Positions 10,301 to 19,207 of a DNA stretch of 64,000 nt are shown here, piece by piece. Origin of the DNA: a bacterium (lineage in GTDB: Bacteria; JACRDZ01; JAQUKH01); the NCBI GenBank assembly GCA_028719205.1, contig JAQUKH010000002.1, positions 32,828 to 96,827 of the forward strand, read 5' to 3'. Both the position numbers and the translations under genes were made by a program. The notes under the pieces are model-generated. The model did not search any database, was not told the DNA's origin, and saw only the letters and a list, made by a program, of their open reading frames with translations. Position 1 is the stretch's first letter. Each line of letters begins with the position of its first letter.

Positions 10301-10565
10301 AAACAGAATTTTTTTCTTCAGGGCTTGAAAATTTATTAAGGGCGATCTTCCTTAAGGTTTCCAGTATCCTTTCCTTCATTTCAGCCGCCGCTTTGTTCGT
10401 GAACGTAATAGCGAGGATATTTTCGATTTGCTTCGGATCAGATCCTTCCTTGAATAGCAGGCTTAAATAATGTCTGGCAAGCGCGTAAGTTTTCCCCGAC
10501 CCCGCGGACGCTTCGACGACATGAACACAGGGATTATCGGGAATTGGTTCAAATAAACTATTCAT
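7389..10565 (-). CDS. AddA/RecB-like UvrD-family helicase-nuclease
   Basis: Walker A EASAGSGKTYALARHY, LIDEFQDTS, C-terminal nuclease RIDRLIV...WIVEYKT...YKEQIDIYA. Confidence 0.85.
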   Translation of the reverse strand: MNSLFEPIPDNPCVHVVEASAGSGKTYALARHYLSLLFKEGSDPKQIENILAITFTNKAAAEMKERILETLRKIALNKFSSPEEKNSVLESICNTTNIQKKAQYLMDYILANYNFLQVQTIDSFINKILISCAFRLNISSNFEIRDDHLPLLLYSLDECIDKANHDKTTRDIFNNFLHQYLYLENKAGWIPKKDILNLINSMYSRKNTYGKNFQKFDLKGENILISKRALLKLYRDLNNKMTPDINGTFRKTLNNFVQNNKDNFDFADIGKKSFLKDELPALKNKTIPDELIKLWENIHREIIRVSEKESAAFFNCYIDIFDMVYDIFRRNARKNDLLFLGELNEQAHLLIRQNEINVPELYYRLSTRIRHFLIDEFQDTSVLQWQNFEIMIEEILSTGGSFFYVGDKKQAIFRFRGGECSLFDEIKNTYPEYVKENYLNTNYRSQKEIVEFTNSIFAENNLKRFIEYQQNEDDDLRNFSKTCIEEILNIFSRAEQKYRKDDKYQYGFVRAEAVEITDKDEKYEIIKEKLLNLIEQLKTRNRAGLKDIAILCRENEYVETVSGWLIDKNIPVESDKTLNIKNNVFINELTSFLKFLNSPIDNLSFASFIMGNIFLKESGIDKKIIENFLFALRENSSTKNDHYIYREFQNMYPDIWNNLIDNFFKTVGFTELYEFVIEIYKKFNVFKNFPYQQAFFIHFLQMIKEGEKDYNGITDFLEYFKGLNNKSIFVNVKGVDAIKVMTIHKSKGLGFGTVIIPFLEFDMKHFKSNKKQNISFIDKDPENLSLVRLDKKYAQLSDQIASMHTEEYKKTFIDELNTLYVSLTRAKNELYIFIPFSFKKSADKNGELRTANTAKYLIPENIYNKGERHEYFTESDDKTSYITLSLPEYKEWIEFIKEDFLDVNSIRNRDKVLKGNFLHEMLSSIENLEHQNLDDAIKKGASKARNLFPGITDYSEFSSIITKLVKNNDLRKFFYISDGKVYLEKDIVDRLGNTKRIDRLIVREKEVWIVEYKTKSESSLNYKEQIDIYAGLVKELFPEKQIKGFAMFLEEAEVEEVA

Positions 10566-11314
10566 ATGATCCTTTTCTTGACCTTTTCCCAGCTTTTTGT
10601 GATTAAAAAACTTTCATCCATATTATCCACCATGCGTTTAAATTTTTTCATCGGTATCGCGAAACTTAATATATCTTTAGGAACATAAGGCCTGGCGGAG
10701 ACATCGAACATTCCTATAACCGCCTGCGGATTTTCCTTCTTATTTTCAAGATACGGGTATTCAATGATCGAAGCGCACCCGGCTCCAAAAGGCGCGATAA
10801 CGGAAAATCTGCTTGTTTCTTCAAAGCCGCTCAATGTGAAAAGCCCGGACAGGATATCGGGTTTCGCATAAAAGATTACTACCGCCGGCTCATCATTCTC
10901 TTCAAGTTTATCCCATCTTTTAAATACGATATATTTCGCGGGAGATTTGAATTTTGGAGAGTTTTTTAAAAGGTCTTCAACTATTTCAGGGGATTTTTTA
11001 TAGCGCTCGCCTTCCAATTTTCCTTCAGTGCCGCTGGATAGGAAATATTTGAAAGAGGGTGATATTTCTACCTCTGAAAAACCAAGATACCTTTCTGCGC
11101 CGCTACAGCCTAAGGAATCCGCGCTGAAACACAAGGATTTTCCATTTCTCACGAGATTTAAAACAGCGATTAAGCATTGGTGGCTGATACTCGGTTTTTT
11201 TACCGCTTTACCATGCCCTTCCTCATCTGTATAATAAAAAATAAATGGCAGTTCAGCTCCATCAAAATATTTCGCCCATAAATCTAGAAATTTGGTTTTA
11301 AATCCTATGTTCAT
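10562..11314 (-). CDS. DUF169 family protein
   Basis: VIAPFGAGCASIIEYPY and QAVIGMFDVSARPYVPKDILSFAIPMKKF are characteristic; 4-bp overlaps with both neighbours. Confidence 0.75.
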   Translation of the reverse strand: MNIGFKTKFLDLWAKYFDGAELPFIFYYTDEEGHGKAVKKPSISHQCLIAVLNLVRNGKSLCFSADSLGCSGAERYLGFSEVEISPSFKYFLSSGTEGKLEGERYKKSPEIVEDLLKNSPKFKSPAKYIVFKRWDKLEENDEPAVVIFYAKPDILSGLFTLSGFEETSRFSVIAPFGAGCASIIEYPYLENKKENPQAVIGMFDVSARPYVPKDILSFAIPMKKFKRMVDNMDESFLITKSWEKVKKRII

Positions 11315-12699
11315 TTTTGATCTTTAGATTTATTATTTTCTTCCTGAGATCTAACCGGAATTTGTTCAATTGAAGTGATTTCAGGAAGGTCCTTGTTTTC
11401 GCACGCGCCTAATTCCTTGAATTTTCTGACGCTTACCAAAACGCGTGTTTCCAGCGAATTTACCATATTGTTAAAGGATGTAACAGCCTGTTTAAGATTG
11501 GTTCCTGTTTTATTTATATGTTCAATAAATGGCTCGAAACGTTTATATAATTCTTTCCCCAGATCCGCTATCTTTTGCGCGTTTTCAGTAATTTGTTCCT
11601 GCCGCCATCCGTAGGCTACGGCGCGAAGCAGGGCGACCAGAGTGGTAGGTGTCGCGATAATAACCTTGGACGCTATCCCGTCTTCAATGATCGCGGGGTC
11701 ATTTTCCAGTGCCGCGCTTAAAAATGATTCAGCGGGCATGAACATAACGACAAATTCCGGCGCTTTTGGGAACTGGTTCCAATAGTTTTTCTCGGACAGG
11801 GATTTTATATGTTTTCTTACCTGCTGGGTATGTTTTAAAAGAAATAATTTCTTTTTTTCTTCAGTATCCTGGGCAATAGCATCAAGATAAGAATCCAAAG
11901 GCACTTTGCTGTCAACAACGATTTCCCTGTCGTTAGGAAGATGAATGATCATATCAGGCCGCGACCGGCCTTCTTCGGTATTTACGGAAACCTGCTCAGA
12001 GTAATCGCAATGTTCGGACATCCCCGCGAGTTCAACTACTCTTTTTAACGTGATCTCTCCCCATCTGCCGCGTACCTCCGGCCTTCTAAGAGCGGAAACC
12101 AGGTTGCCAGTTTCTTTTTGCAGCTGCTGTTCGGATGATATGAGCGATTTGATCTGACTATCCAGGTTCGCGTAGTCCGAGGCCCGGTTCTTTTCCAGTT
12201 CATTTATCTGTTTTTCATATTTTTGCAAAGAATCGGCAAGAGGTTGGACAAGATTTTTAATCGCGGTTTCCTTAGTATCAAAATCACCTTTTGCCTTGCT
12301 TAAAATAACAGTCAAATTTTCCCTGGCGAGTTCCAAAAACGCCTTATTATTGCTTTTTAACGCCTCACCTGATAAAGCCTGAAAAGCGGTTGTTAGTTTT
12401 TCCTGTGCCTGTTCCAGGAGTTTTTTCTGCTCCTCAATATTTTTATTTGCCTCCTCAAGCCGCGTTTCCGCGGTTGTTTTAGCTTTCTGGGACGATTCGA
12501 GGCTAGAACGAAGATCGCCGATAAGATTTTCTTTTTGTCCAATCTGCTTTTGCAATTCATTAGCGGAGTTTTCAAAGACAGCGATTTGGCTTTTCAGTTC
12601 ATTTAAAAGAGTTTCATCTTTTTTGTGTTTAGAGGAGGCTAAAAACCATCCGGCAATTATTCCAAAAAATACTAAAAGGATATAAATCAATATTTGCAT
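11311..12699 (-). CDS. rmuC: DNA recombination protein RmuC
   Basis: N-terminal TM, coiled coil, RRPEVRGRWGEITLKRVVELAGM, VDSKVPLDSY, ATPTTLVALLRAVAYGW. Confidence 0.93.
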   Translation of the reverse strand: MQILIYILLVFFGIIAGWFLASSKHKKDETLLNELKSQIAVFENSANELQKQIGQKENLIGDLRSSLESSQKAKTTAETRLEEANKNIEEQKKLLEQAQEKLTTAFQALSGEALKSNNKAFLELARENLTVILSKAKGDFDTKETAIKNLVQPLADSLQKYEKQINELEKNRASDYANLDSQIKSLISSEQQLQKETGNLVSALRRPEVRGRWGEITLKRVVELAGMSEHCDYSEQVSVNTEEGRSRPDMIIHLPNDREIVVDSKVPLDSYLDAIAQDTEEKKKLFLLKHTQQVRKHIKSLSEKNYWNQFPKAPEFVVMFMPAESFLSAALENDPAIIEDGIASKVIIATPTTLVALLRAVAYGWRQEQITENAQKIADLGKELYKRFEPFIEHINKTGTNLKQAVTSFNNMVNSLETRVLVSVRKFKELGACENKDLPEITSIEQIPVRSQEENNKSKDQK

Positions 12700-12790
12700 G
12701 ATTTATAATATATCAGAAAATGTAATTGTTTTATACTAAAATTACTTCTTAGTTTGCCAAAATTTAAATTTTTAGTTTATAATACAAGAT

Positions 12791-13936
12791 ATGAAAACAG
12801 CCTATTTTGATTGTTTCAGCGGTATAAGCGGGGATATGATCCTGGGAAGCCTTATTGACGCGGGGTTGGACTTTAACAGATTTAAAAAAGAGCTTGGATT
12901 TCTTAACCTGAAAGAATATTCCCTGCAGGCAAAAAAGGTGAAACGCGGTTCTTTAATGGGAACTAAGTTTGATGTTATTATAAATAAGAACGCGAAAGGC
13001 CGTGCTTATAATGAAATTATTAAATTGATCAAAAACAGCGGTTTAAATAAAAAGGTGAAAGAAAAAAGCCTTAAAATATTTCAACGGCTGGCGGTTTCTG
13101 AAGCAAAACTTCACGGTGTTCCTGTCTCAAAAGTTCATTTTCATGAATTAAGTTCAATAGACACAATTGTTGATATTGTGGGAAGCGTGATCGCATTCGA
13201 TATTCTGGGCATAGAAAAAATCTATTCATCAAGCCTGCCGTTGGGGCAGGGTGTGGTTAAAACCATGCACGGGATGCTGCCCGTTCCCGCGCCCGCTACA
13301 GCGGATTTGTTGAGGGATGTTCCTGTCCGTTTAGGGGATGGGACATTTGAATTGGTTACGCCGACAGGCGCGGTAATAATATCTGAAATGTCTGACGGAT
13401 TCGGGAAATGTCCTGAAATGAAGATAAAAAATATAGGTTATGGCGCGGGCGGCAGGGATTTGCCAAATACGCCGAATCTTCTGCGCGTTATCATTGGCGA
13501 ATCATCTGAAAACGAGGAAGAAGATATTATTACGGTGATCGAAACAAACATCGACGACATGAATCCGCAGATCCTGGGATATTTAATGGAAAAGCTTATG
13601 CAAAAAGGCGCTTTGGATGTTTTCTTCACGCCGGTTTACGGTAAAAAGAACAGGCCGGGAATTTTGCTTACGGTTTTATCAGAAATCCCGAAGGCTGATA
13701 ATTTTATTAAGATTATTTTAGAAGAAACAACAGTTTTTGGCGTGAGGATGTATGAAACAAGACGAAAAAAATTGAAAAGAGAAATAAAAGAAGTGAAAAC
13801 TAAATACGGAAAAGTAAAAGTGAAATATGGTTATCTTAACGGCAAAATTATTAAATCCCAGCCGGAATATGAAGATTGCAAGAAGATCGCGGAAGAGAAG
13901 AATATCCAACTGAATAAAATTTTAAGAGAGATTTAG
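12791..13936 (+). CDS. larC: Nickel pincer cofactor biosynthesis protein LarC
   Basis: MKTAYFDCFSGISGDMILGSLIDAG, KVHFHELSSIDTIVDIVG, ETNIDDMNPQILGYLMEKL; single uninterrupted ORF. Confidence 0.92.
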   Translation: MKTAYFDCFSGISGDMILGSLIDAGLDFNRFKKELGFLNLKEYSLQAKKVKRGSLMGTKFDVIINKNAKGRAYNEIIKLIKNSGLNKKVKEKSLKIFQRLAVSEAKLHGVPVSKVHFHELSSIDTIVDIVGSVIAFDILGIEKIYSSSLPLGQGVVKTMHGMLPVPAPATADLLRDVPVRLGDGTFELVTPTGAVIISEMSDGFGKCPEMKIKNIGYGAGGRDLPNTPNLLRVIIGESSENEEEDIITVIETNIDDMNPQILGYLMEKLMQKGALDVFFTPVYGKKNRPGILLTVLSEIPKADNFIKIILEETTVFGVRMYETRRKKLKREIKEVKTKYGKVKVKYGYLNGKIIKSQPEYEDCKKIAEEKNIQLNKILREI

Positions 13937-13956
13937 TAGTTTTTCGCATATGTAAT

Positions 13957-14006
13957 TTTACATAAAGGTATAAATATCTCTTGACAAATTTACACAAAGG
14001 TGTAAA
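13957..14006 (+). promoter_or_regulatory. Tandem operator-like motifs overlapping a promoter upstream of the DUF4143 ATPase gene
   Basis: TTTACATAAAGGTATAAA (13957) and TTTACACAAAGGTGTAAA (13989-14006, perfect 7-bp arms), starts 32 bp apart; TTGACA at 13981-13986, so the second motif fills the -35/-10 spacer. Confidence 0.65.
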
Positions 14007-14015
14007 ATAACCTTT

Positions 14016-15257
14016 ATGAAAAGGACACAATCTCTTTATATTTTTGATCCCGATGTTAATGCCGGGAAAATGATATTTTTATTCGGGCCGCGCCAGGTCG
14101 GGAAAACTACGTTTGTAAAAAACAAACTAAAAGAGTTAAAGCAGGAATATCTTTATTTTGATTGGGATGATCCATATGTAAAAATGGAATACTCGAAAAA
14201 TCCGCATTTTTTAAAACCTCATTTAGCGAAAATATCTCAAAAACGGCCTCTCGTGGTCTTCGATGAAATCCATAAGCACAAAAACTGGAAAAATATTTTA
14301 AAAGGATTGTATGATATTCATATCGATGAGGCACAGTTTGTTATAACGGGGAGCGCCCGGCTTGATTATTTCAGGCAGTCCGGAGACAGCCTTGTAGGCA
14401 GGTATTTTTCATATCGGCTTCTTCCTCTGGGATTAGCGGAAGCGGCAGGTAACTTTGATTCTATCTTAAATGATGATACCTTTTTATTCTACCCTGATAA
14501 AAAAAAGTTATTAGCTATTATACAAAAAACAGAAGAAAAGCCATTTAAGGATTCTTTTAAAAAATTAATGGAATTTGGAGGCTTCCCGGAACCTTTTACC
14601 AGGGCAAAAAACAATTTTTCTATTAAATGGCGAAAAGATTATAAATCTCTTTTGGTATATGAAGATTTAAGAGATTTGACGCGTATTCAGGATATTAAAG
14701 GGATTGAACAGCTTTTACTGCTTCTTCCGGAGAGGGTCGGATCTCCATTGAGTATTAATTCTCTTAAAAATATCCTGCAGGTTAATCATAGAACTGTCTC
14801 TGTGTGGCTTGAAGCATTAAAAAAAGTATATTTGATTTTTTCGTTAATGCCGTGGGCTAAGAACATTGCCAAAGCCATTAAAAAGGAAGAAAAAATATAT
14901 TTTTTTGATTGGACAATGATAGACGATGAGGGTGCGCGATTTGAAAATGCGATAGCCGTAAGTTTATTCCGGTTAATTTCCCGGTGGAATGAATTAGGGT
15001 TAGGCGATTTTGAATTAAGATATATAAGAAATCAACAGGGGCATGAGGTTGATTTTCTGGTTATTAAGAACCAGAAGCCATTTGCTCTTTTTGAAGCAAA
15101 AAACAGCGATATTAATATCGCGAAATCCGGAATTTATTTCAGTGAACATTTGAAAATTCCTTATTATCAATTGGTGAATAAAAAAGATATTGTCGAGGCA
15201 TATCCAAAAGATAGATATATTATTTCAGCATGGAGATTTTTAGGACTATTGGGATAG
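14016..15257 (+). CDS. AAA family ATPase with DUF4143 C-terminus
   Basis: FGPRQVGKTT Walker A, VVFDEIHKHKNW Walker B, VITGSARLD sensor, C-terminal EVDFLVIKNQKPFALFEAK. Confidence 0.9.
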   Translation: MKRTQSLYIFDPDVNAGKMIFLFGPRQVGKTTFVKNKLKELKQEYLYFDWDDPYVKMEYSKNPHFLKPHLAKISQKRPLVVFDEIHKHKNWKNILKGLYDIHIDEAQFVITGSARLDYFRQSGDSLVGRYFSYRLLPLGLAEAAGNFDSILNDDTFLFYPDKKKLLAIIQKTEEKPFKDSFKKLMEFGGFPEPFTRAKNNFSIKWRKDYKSLLVYEDLRDLTRIQDIKGIEQLLLLLPERVGSPLSINSLKNILQVNHRTVSVWLEALKKVYLIFSLMPWAKNIAKAIKKEEKIYFFDWTMIDDEGARFENAIAVSLFRLISRWNELGLGDFELRYIRNQQGHEVDFLVIKNQKPFALFEAKNSDINIAKSGIYFSEHLKIPYYQLVNKKDIVEAYPKDRYIISAWRFLGLLG

Positions 15258-15287
15258 AATTTAGAAAATCGATACTTGTGAAAAAAT

Positions 15288-16514
15288 ATGAATTTTAATT
15301 TAGAAACTGTTTTTATCATTCAAAGTCTAATAATTATTGTTTTACCTTTTATCTTATGGAATACAAAGATAATAAGATCTTTTGTTCCGCTTGTTGTCAT
15401 TCAGATTTTTGTAGGTATTTTGCTTGGCCCGTCAATTTTGGGAAGGATATCGCAAAGTAGTTATAATTTGTTGTTTCCCGAAAATTCATTAATGATCCTT
15501 AACGGGCTTTATTGGCTGGCTTTGATTTTACTGGGTTTCCAAACGGGTTTACATATTGATCCGGACGAAATAACTAAAAAAGGCACTAAATATGTAATAG
15601 TAAGCGCTTCCTCTCTGATCGTTCCAATGTTTGCAGGCGCGTTGATCGCGGCAAAATTGTATTCTCCTCAATTTATAGGGCCAAACGCCACCCGGTTTTC
15701 GTTTATTGCCGGAATGGCTATCGCGGCGGGTGTGACAGCCCTGCCTGTGCTTTCCGTAATTTTATATGAATTGGAATTAATAAGTAAAAATATAGGGATA
15801 AAGAGCCTCGCGTACGCGGCCGCAAACGACTTGTTTTTGTGGTTATCCATATTAATTTTAAATGTTATATCATCAGGTAATTCCTGTAATATAATTTTTG
15901 AAAGATTGATAATTGTCATAGCTTTTCTTATTTTAAGCTTTTTTGCGGTAAAAAAGTTTTTAACCGTTTTGCTGGATAAAGGTTTTTTGTCAAAAGAGGT
16001 TAAAAATAAAGATCTGGTGATAATACTGTTTTTTGTTTTAATTTATGCTTTTATCGGAGAAATAATAGGGATCAGTTATTTAGTGGGTGCGTTTATTTTT
16101 GGCGTGATTTTCCCGAAGAGCGTATCTAAAAATATTAAAGATAAATTAGAGCAATTCTTATTTGTGATCTTATTGCCGTTTTTATTTATTTTAACCGGTC
16201 TAAAAACATCCTGTGACATTACAAATTACAGGTTTTGGGTACTTTTTATTATTATGACAATAGTAATATCAGGGGCAAATATTATCGGCGCCGCCTTACC
16301 CGAAAAATATTTTGGCACATCTCTTAAAGAATCACTGCAAATAGGAGTTCTTATGCAGACAAAAGGGCTTATGGAAGTTGTATTTTTAAATATGCTGCTG
16401 AATCAGGGGATCATAAATTCTACAACTTTTTCAGCCATGCTTTTTGTAGCGATGGCAACAACAGCACTCACAAAGCCTATGCTGATGCTGTTAGATAAAA
16501 CAAAGTTAAAATAA
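15288..16514 (+). CDS. Cation:proton antiporter (CPA2/Kef-type)
   Basis: Multi-TM Na+/H+ exchanger pattern: GILLGPSILGRIS, GMAIAAGVTALPVLSVIL, LVGAFIFGVIFP. Confidence 0.88.
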   Translation: MNFNLETVFIIQSLIIIVLPFILWNTKIIRSFVPLVVIQIFVGILLGPSILGRISQSSYNLLFPENSLMILNGLYWLALILLGFQTGLHIDPDEITKKGTKYVIVSASSLIVPMFAGALIAAKLYSPQFIGPNATRFSFIAGMAIAAGVTALPVLSVILYELELISKNIGIKSLAYAAANDLFLWLSILILNVISSGNSCNIIFERLIIVIAFLILSFFAVKKFLTVLLDKGFLSKEVKNKDLVIILFFVLIYAFIGEIIGISYLVGAFIFGVIFPKSVSKNIKDKLEQFLFVILLPFLFILTGLKTSCDITNYRFWVLFIIMTIVISGANIIGAALPEKYFGTSLKESLQIGVLMQTKGLMEVVFLNMLLNQGIINSTTFSAMLFVAMATTALTKPMLMLLDKTKLK

Positions 16515-16528
16515 TAAGGTAACCGTGA

Positions 16529-16954
16529 ATGCAAAAATATGAATTTTTTGACCATGAATCGGATGTCGGAGTAAAAGTTGAGGCTGATAACATCAGTAAT
16601 TTATTTGCCGGCAGTGCGGAAGCTTTGTTTAATTTGATCGGCAGGAAGATCGAGAGAGGGAAAAAATTCCATTTTGATATAGATCTTTCCGCCGAGTCAA
16701 TGGAAGAGCTTTTAGTCAGTTGGCTTAATGAATTGATCTTTCGTTTTGAGGCTGAAGATTTATTTTGTAAGGAGTTTATTACAAAAATTTCAGAGCGGGA
16801 TCAAAAATATTTTATCAACGCGCAGATTAGAGGAGAAAAAATAATCTGGGGGAGCGATGAGATACATCATGAAGTAAAATCCGCGACATACCATCAATTA
16901 AAAGTTGTTGAAAAAGAGGGGAAATATTCTGTGAAAATTGTTTTTGATTTGTAA
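16529..16954 (+). CDS. Archease family protein
   Basis: FFDHESDVGVKVEADNISNLFAGSAEALFNLI, ELLVSWLNELIF, HHEVKSATYHQLKV. Confidence 0.93.
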   Translation: MQKYEFFDHESDVGVKVEADNISNLFAGSAEALFNLIGRKIERGKKFHFDIDLSAESMEELLVSWLNELIFRFEAEDLFCKEFITKISERDQKYFINAQIRGEKIIWGSDEIHHEVKSATYHQLKVVEKEGKYSVKIVFDL

Positions 16955-17040
16955 GCGCGTTGATCGTTATAAGTTTTATTTCACTTGGCTATCCCGGGCC
17001 GAATGAGCAAATGATCAAATCCAAAAGAAGCATGGCGAAG

Positions 17041-17655
17041 TTATTCATTGGGAGAAATTTTAGACACCTGATACCGTATTATCGTCTGATACTTTTTCGG
17101 ATTTCCTTTAAAGAACATTCCCGGCCCTTTTAAATATTCTTCTTCATGCGGCCCCATGATTTTATAACCTTCGTCGTTGATAAATTTATGCAGTTTTTCA
17201 ATAGCCGGAGTTTCTTCGCTGTATGGCCCGATGTAAAGTATTTCCGCGATAATGCCGTATTCCCAATATTCGATCCTTGCGGACAGGGAAGATCTTTCTT
17301 TTTCGGCTGGAAGGGTTTCCACAGTTTCAGGTATCTGCAATCCGTAAATTCCGACCCATTCGTTTTTAGGGGTCTCAGGCGGTTTAGGCCAGCGTGCCCG
17401 CGGCGCGGATATTTTTAATCCCTTTGAAATTTTTTTAAGTTTATAAAATGCTTTGAAAAGAGTTTTGAATGCCTGTCCGCTGACTACATTCGGGTCTCCG
17501 GTAACTTCAACCACAAGCATTTTTTCTCTGGGAAAAGCCGTTATTTTGGGATCTTTTAAGTATTCATATTCCTTAAAGTTATTTGACGGGAAAAGAAAAA
17601 ATAGTACAACAATGAACGCGATAATAATTGCTATTGAAATTCTTATCATGACCAT
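17041..17655 (-). CDS. Membrane-anchored GyrI-like effector-binding domain protein
   Basis: N-terminal TM then a GyrI/SOUL-like domain (GPYSEETPAIEKLHKFINDEGYKIMGPHEEEYLKGPG). Confidence 0.7.
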   Translation of the reverse strand: MVMIRISIAIIIAFIVVLFFLFPSNNFKEYEYLKDPKITAFPREKMLVVEVTGDPNVVSGQAFKTLFKAFYKLKKISKGLKISAPRARWPKPPETPKNEWVGIYGLQIPETVETLPAEKERSSLSARIEYWEYGIIAEILYIGPYSEETPAIEKLHKFINDEGYKIMGPHEEEYLKGPGMFFKGNPKKYQTIIRYQVSKISPNE

Positions 17656-17661
17656 TTCTCC

Positions 17662-18315
17662 TTATTCAAACTGTTTTTTAAATCCCGCGAATTGATCTTT
17701 CAGTATTTCAACCTCTTTTTGCAGTGACGCGATATTTTGTTCAAGGATATCTATTCTTTTATTTTCAGATTGGACTTCTATAGCTGCTGCTTCAGGAGGC
17801 GGGGTCAGATTGACGGACACTTCGCCGCAGAAAAGATGGGCGTACCTGCGCTCTTTACGTCCTGCCTCGCGCGGAAGGTGCGTGACATATGGGCCAAATG
17901 CCGGATCCATAAGTGTTTGCAGGACTGCTTCAACCTCGCCCAGGTCTTTAAATTTATGCATCCGTTCCGTATGTGTCCGCAATTCCCCCAGTGTCTGCGG
18001 CCCGCGCAGAAAAAGCTCGCAGATTACCGGCAATTGCAGCGAAGAAAATTTAAGGGTTTCCATATTATGCTTATACTTTGGCACACGGCCTTCCATGGTT
18101 GTAGTATGCCATACCAAAAGTTTAGCCCGAAGGTTGTCCAACGCGCGGACTATGGTTGTTTCATCAAGCTTCATTACCGGATCCCGGTTTGATTTCTGGT
18201 TGCAGGCATTAGTAAGGGCATTTAAGGAAAGCGGATAATATTCCGGCGTAGTAATTTCTTTTTCAATTAAAGATCCCAATACGCGCGCTTCAACAGCAGT
18301 AAGTATGATGTCCAT
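17662..18315 (-). CDS. YceH (DUF480) family protein
   Basis: ARVLGSLIEKEITTPEYYPLSLNALTNACNQKSNRDPVM; ELFLRGPQTLGELRTHTERMHKF. Confidence 0.93.
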   Translation of the reverse strand: MDIILTAVEARVLGSLIEKEITTPEYYPLSLNALTNACNQKSNRDPVMKLDETTIVRALDNLRAKLLVWHTTTMEGRVPKYKHNMETLKFSSLQLPVICELFLRGPQTLGELRTHTERMHKFKDLGEVEAVLQTLMDPAFGPYVTHLPREAGRKERRYAHLFCGEVSVNLTPPPEAAAIEVQSENKRIDILEQNIASLQKEVEILKDQFAGFKKQFE

Positions 18316-18460
18316 GCGGATCTCCTTTTTTAAACTTACACAATATATTCTATATGTTTTTATTTTTTTTGTCCATTAATGATTTGGAAAGCCAATTCTT
18401 ATTGACAAGGTAGGGATGTAAGTGTTAATGTAAACAACATAAATTAAGAAGGAGAATATT

Positions 18461-19207
18461 ATGAGTTACGAATTGCTTAATCTTGAAAGGTTAAATATAA
18501 AAGTTAAAAAAACAGTTGAAGAATTTTGCCGGAAATTACTGGAGGAAAGACTGTCGCTGATAGAATCTATTATTTTATACGGAAGCGCTACAGGGCTGGA
18601 TTTTATCGAAGGGAAATCAAATATTAATATTTTATTAATAGTAAAAGATCCGGATCTTTCGCTGTTCCAGCCGGTTTTAAAATTATTTGAAAATTACGCT
18701 AAAAAAGGATTAGTCCCTCCGCTAATTTTTACTTCTGAAGAGATAAAAAATTCAGCGGATGTTTTTCCGATCGAATTTCTGGATATTAAAGAAAATCATA
18801 TTTTATTATTTGGAAAAGATCTGTTTGTAGATCTGGATATTCCCGTCGGCAATTTAAGGCTGCAATGCGAGTCTGAATTAAAAGGAAAGATCATCCGGCT
18901 AAGGCAGATATATCTGGAGCGCGGGCGGCAGTCAAAAGAGATCGAGAAAATGATCAGCTCGACTTTTTCATCTTTTATCCCGATATTCAAAAATTTGATC
19001 AGATTAAAAAATAAAATTCCTCCACAGGACAAGCAGGGTATTGTTAATATGTTGTGCCGGGAGTTTGGGCTGGAAAATGAGGTTTTAATTACTATCCTGC
19101 GTGACAGAAAGGGAGACGGAAAGATAGACGGCAAAGACGCGTCGGACTTTTTGGGAAAATATTTATCCTTGTTAACTAAGCTTGCCAATATGGTAGATAA
19201 AATATGA
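18461..19207 (+). CDS. Nucleotidyltransferase-domain protein
   Basis: SIILYGSATGLDFIEGKSNINILLIV (GS-type NTase motif). Confidence 0.6.
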   Translation: MSYELLNLERLNIKVKKTVEEFCRKLLEERLSLIESIILYGSATGLDFIEGKSNINILLIVKDPDLSLFQPVLKLFENYAKKGLVPPLIFTSEEIKNSADVFPIEFLDIKENHILLFGKDLFVDLDIPVGNLRLQCESELKGKIIRLRQIYLERGRQSKEIEKMISSTFSSFIPIFKNLIRLKNKIPPQDKQGIVNMLCREFGLENEVLITILRDRKGDGKIDGKDASDFLGKYLSLLTKLANMVDKI

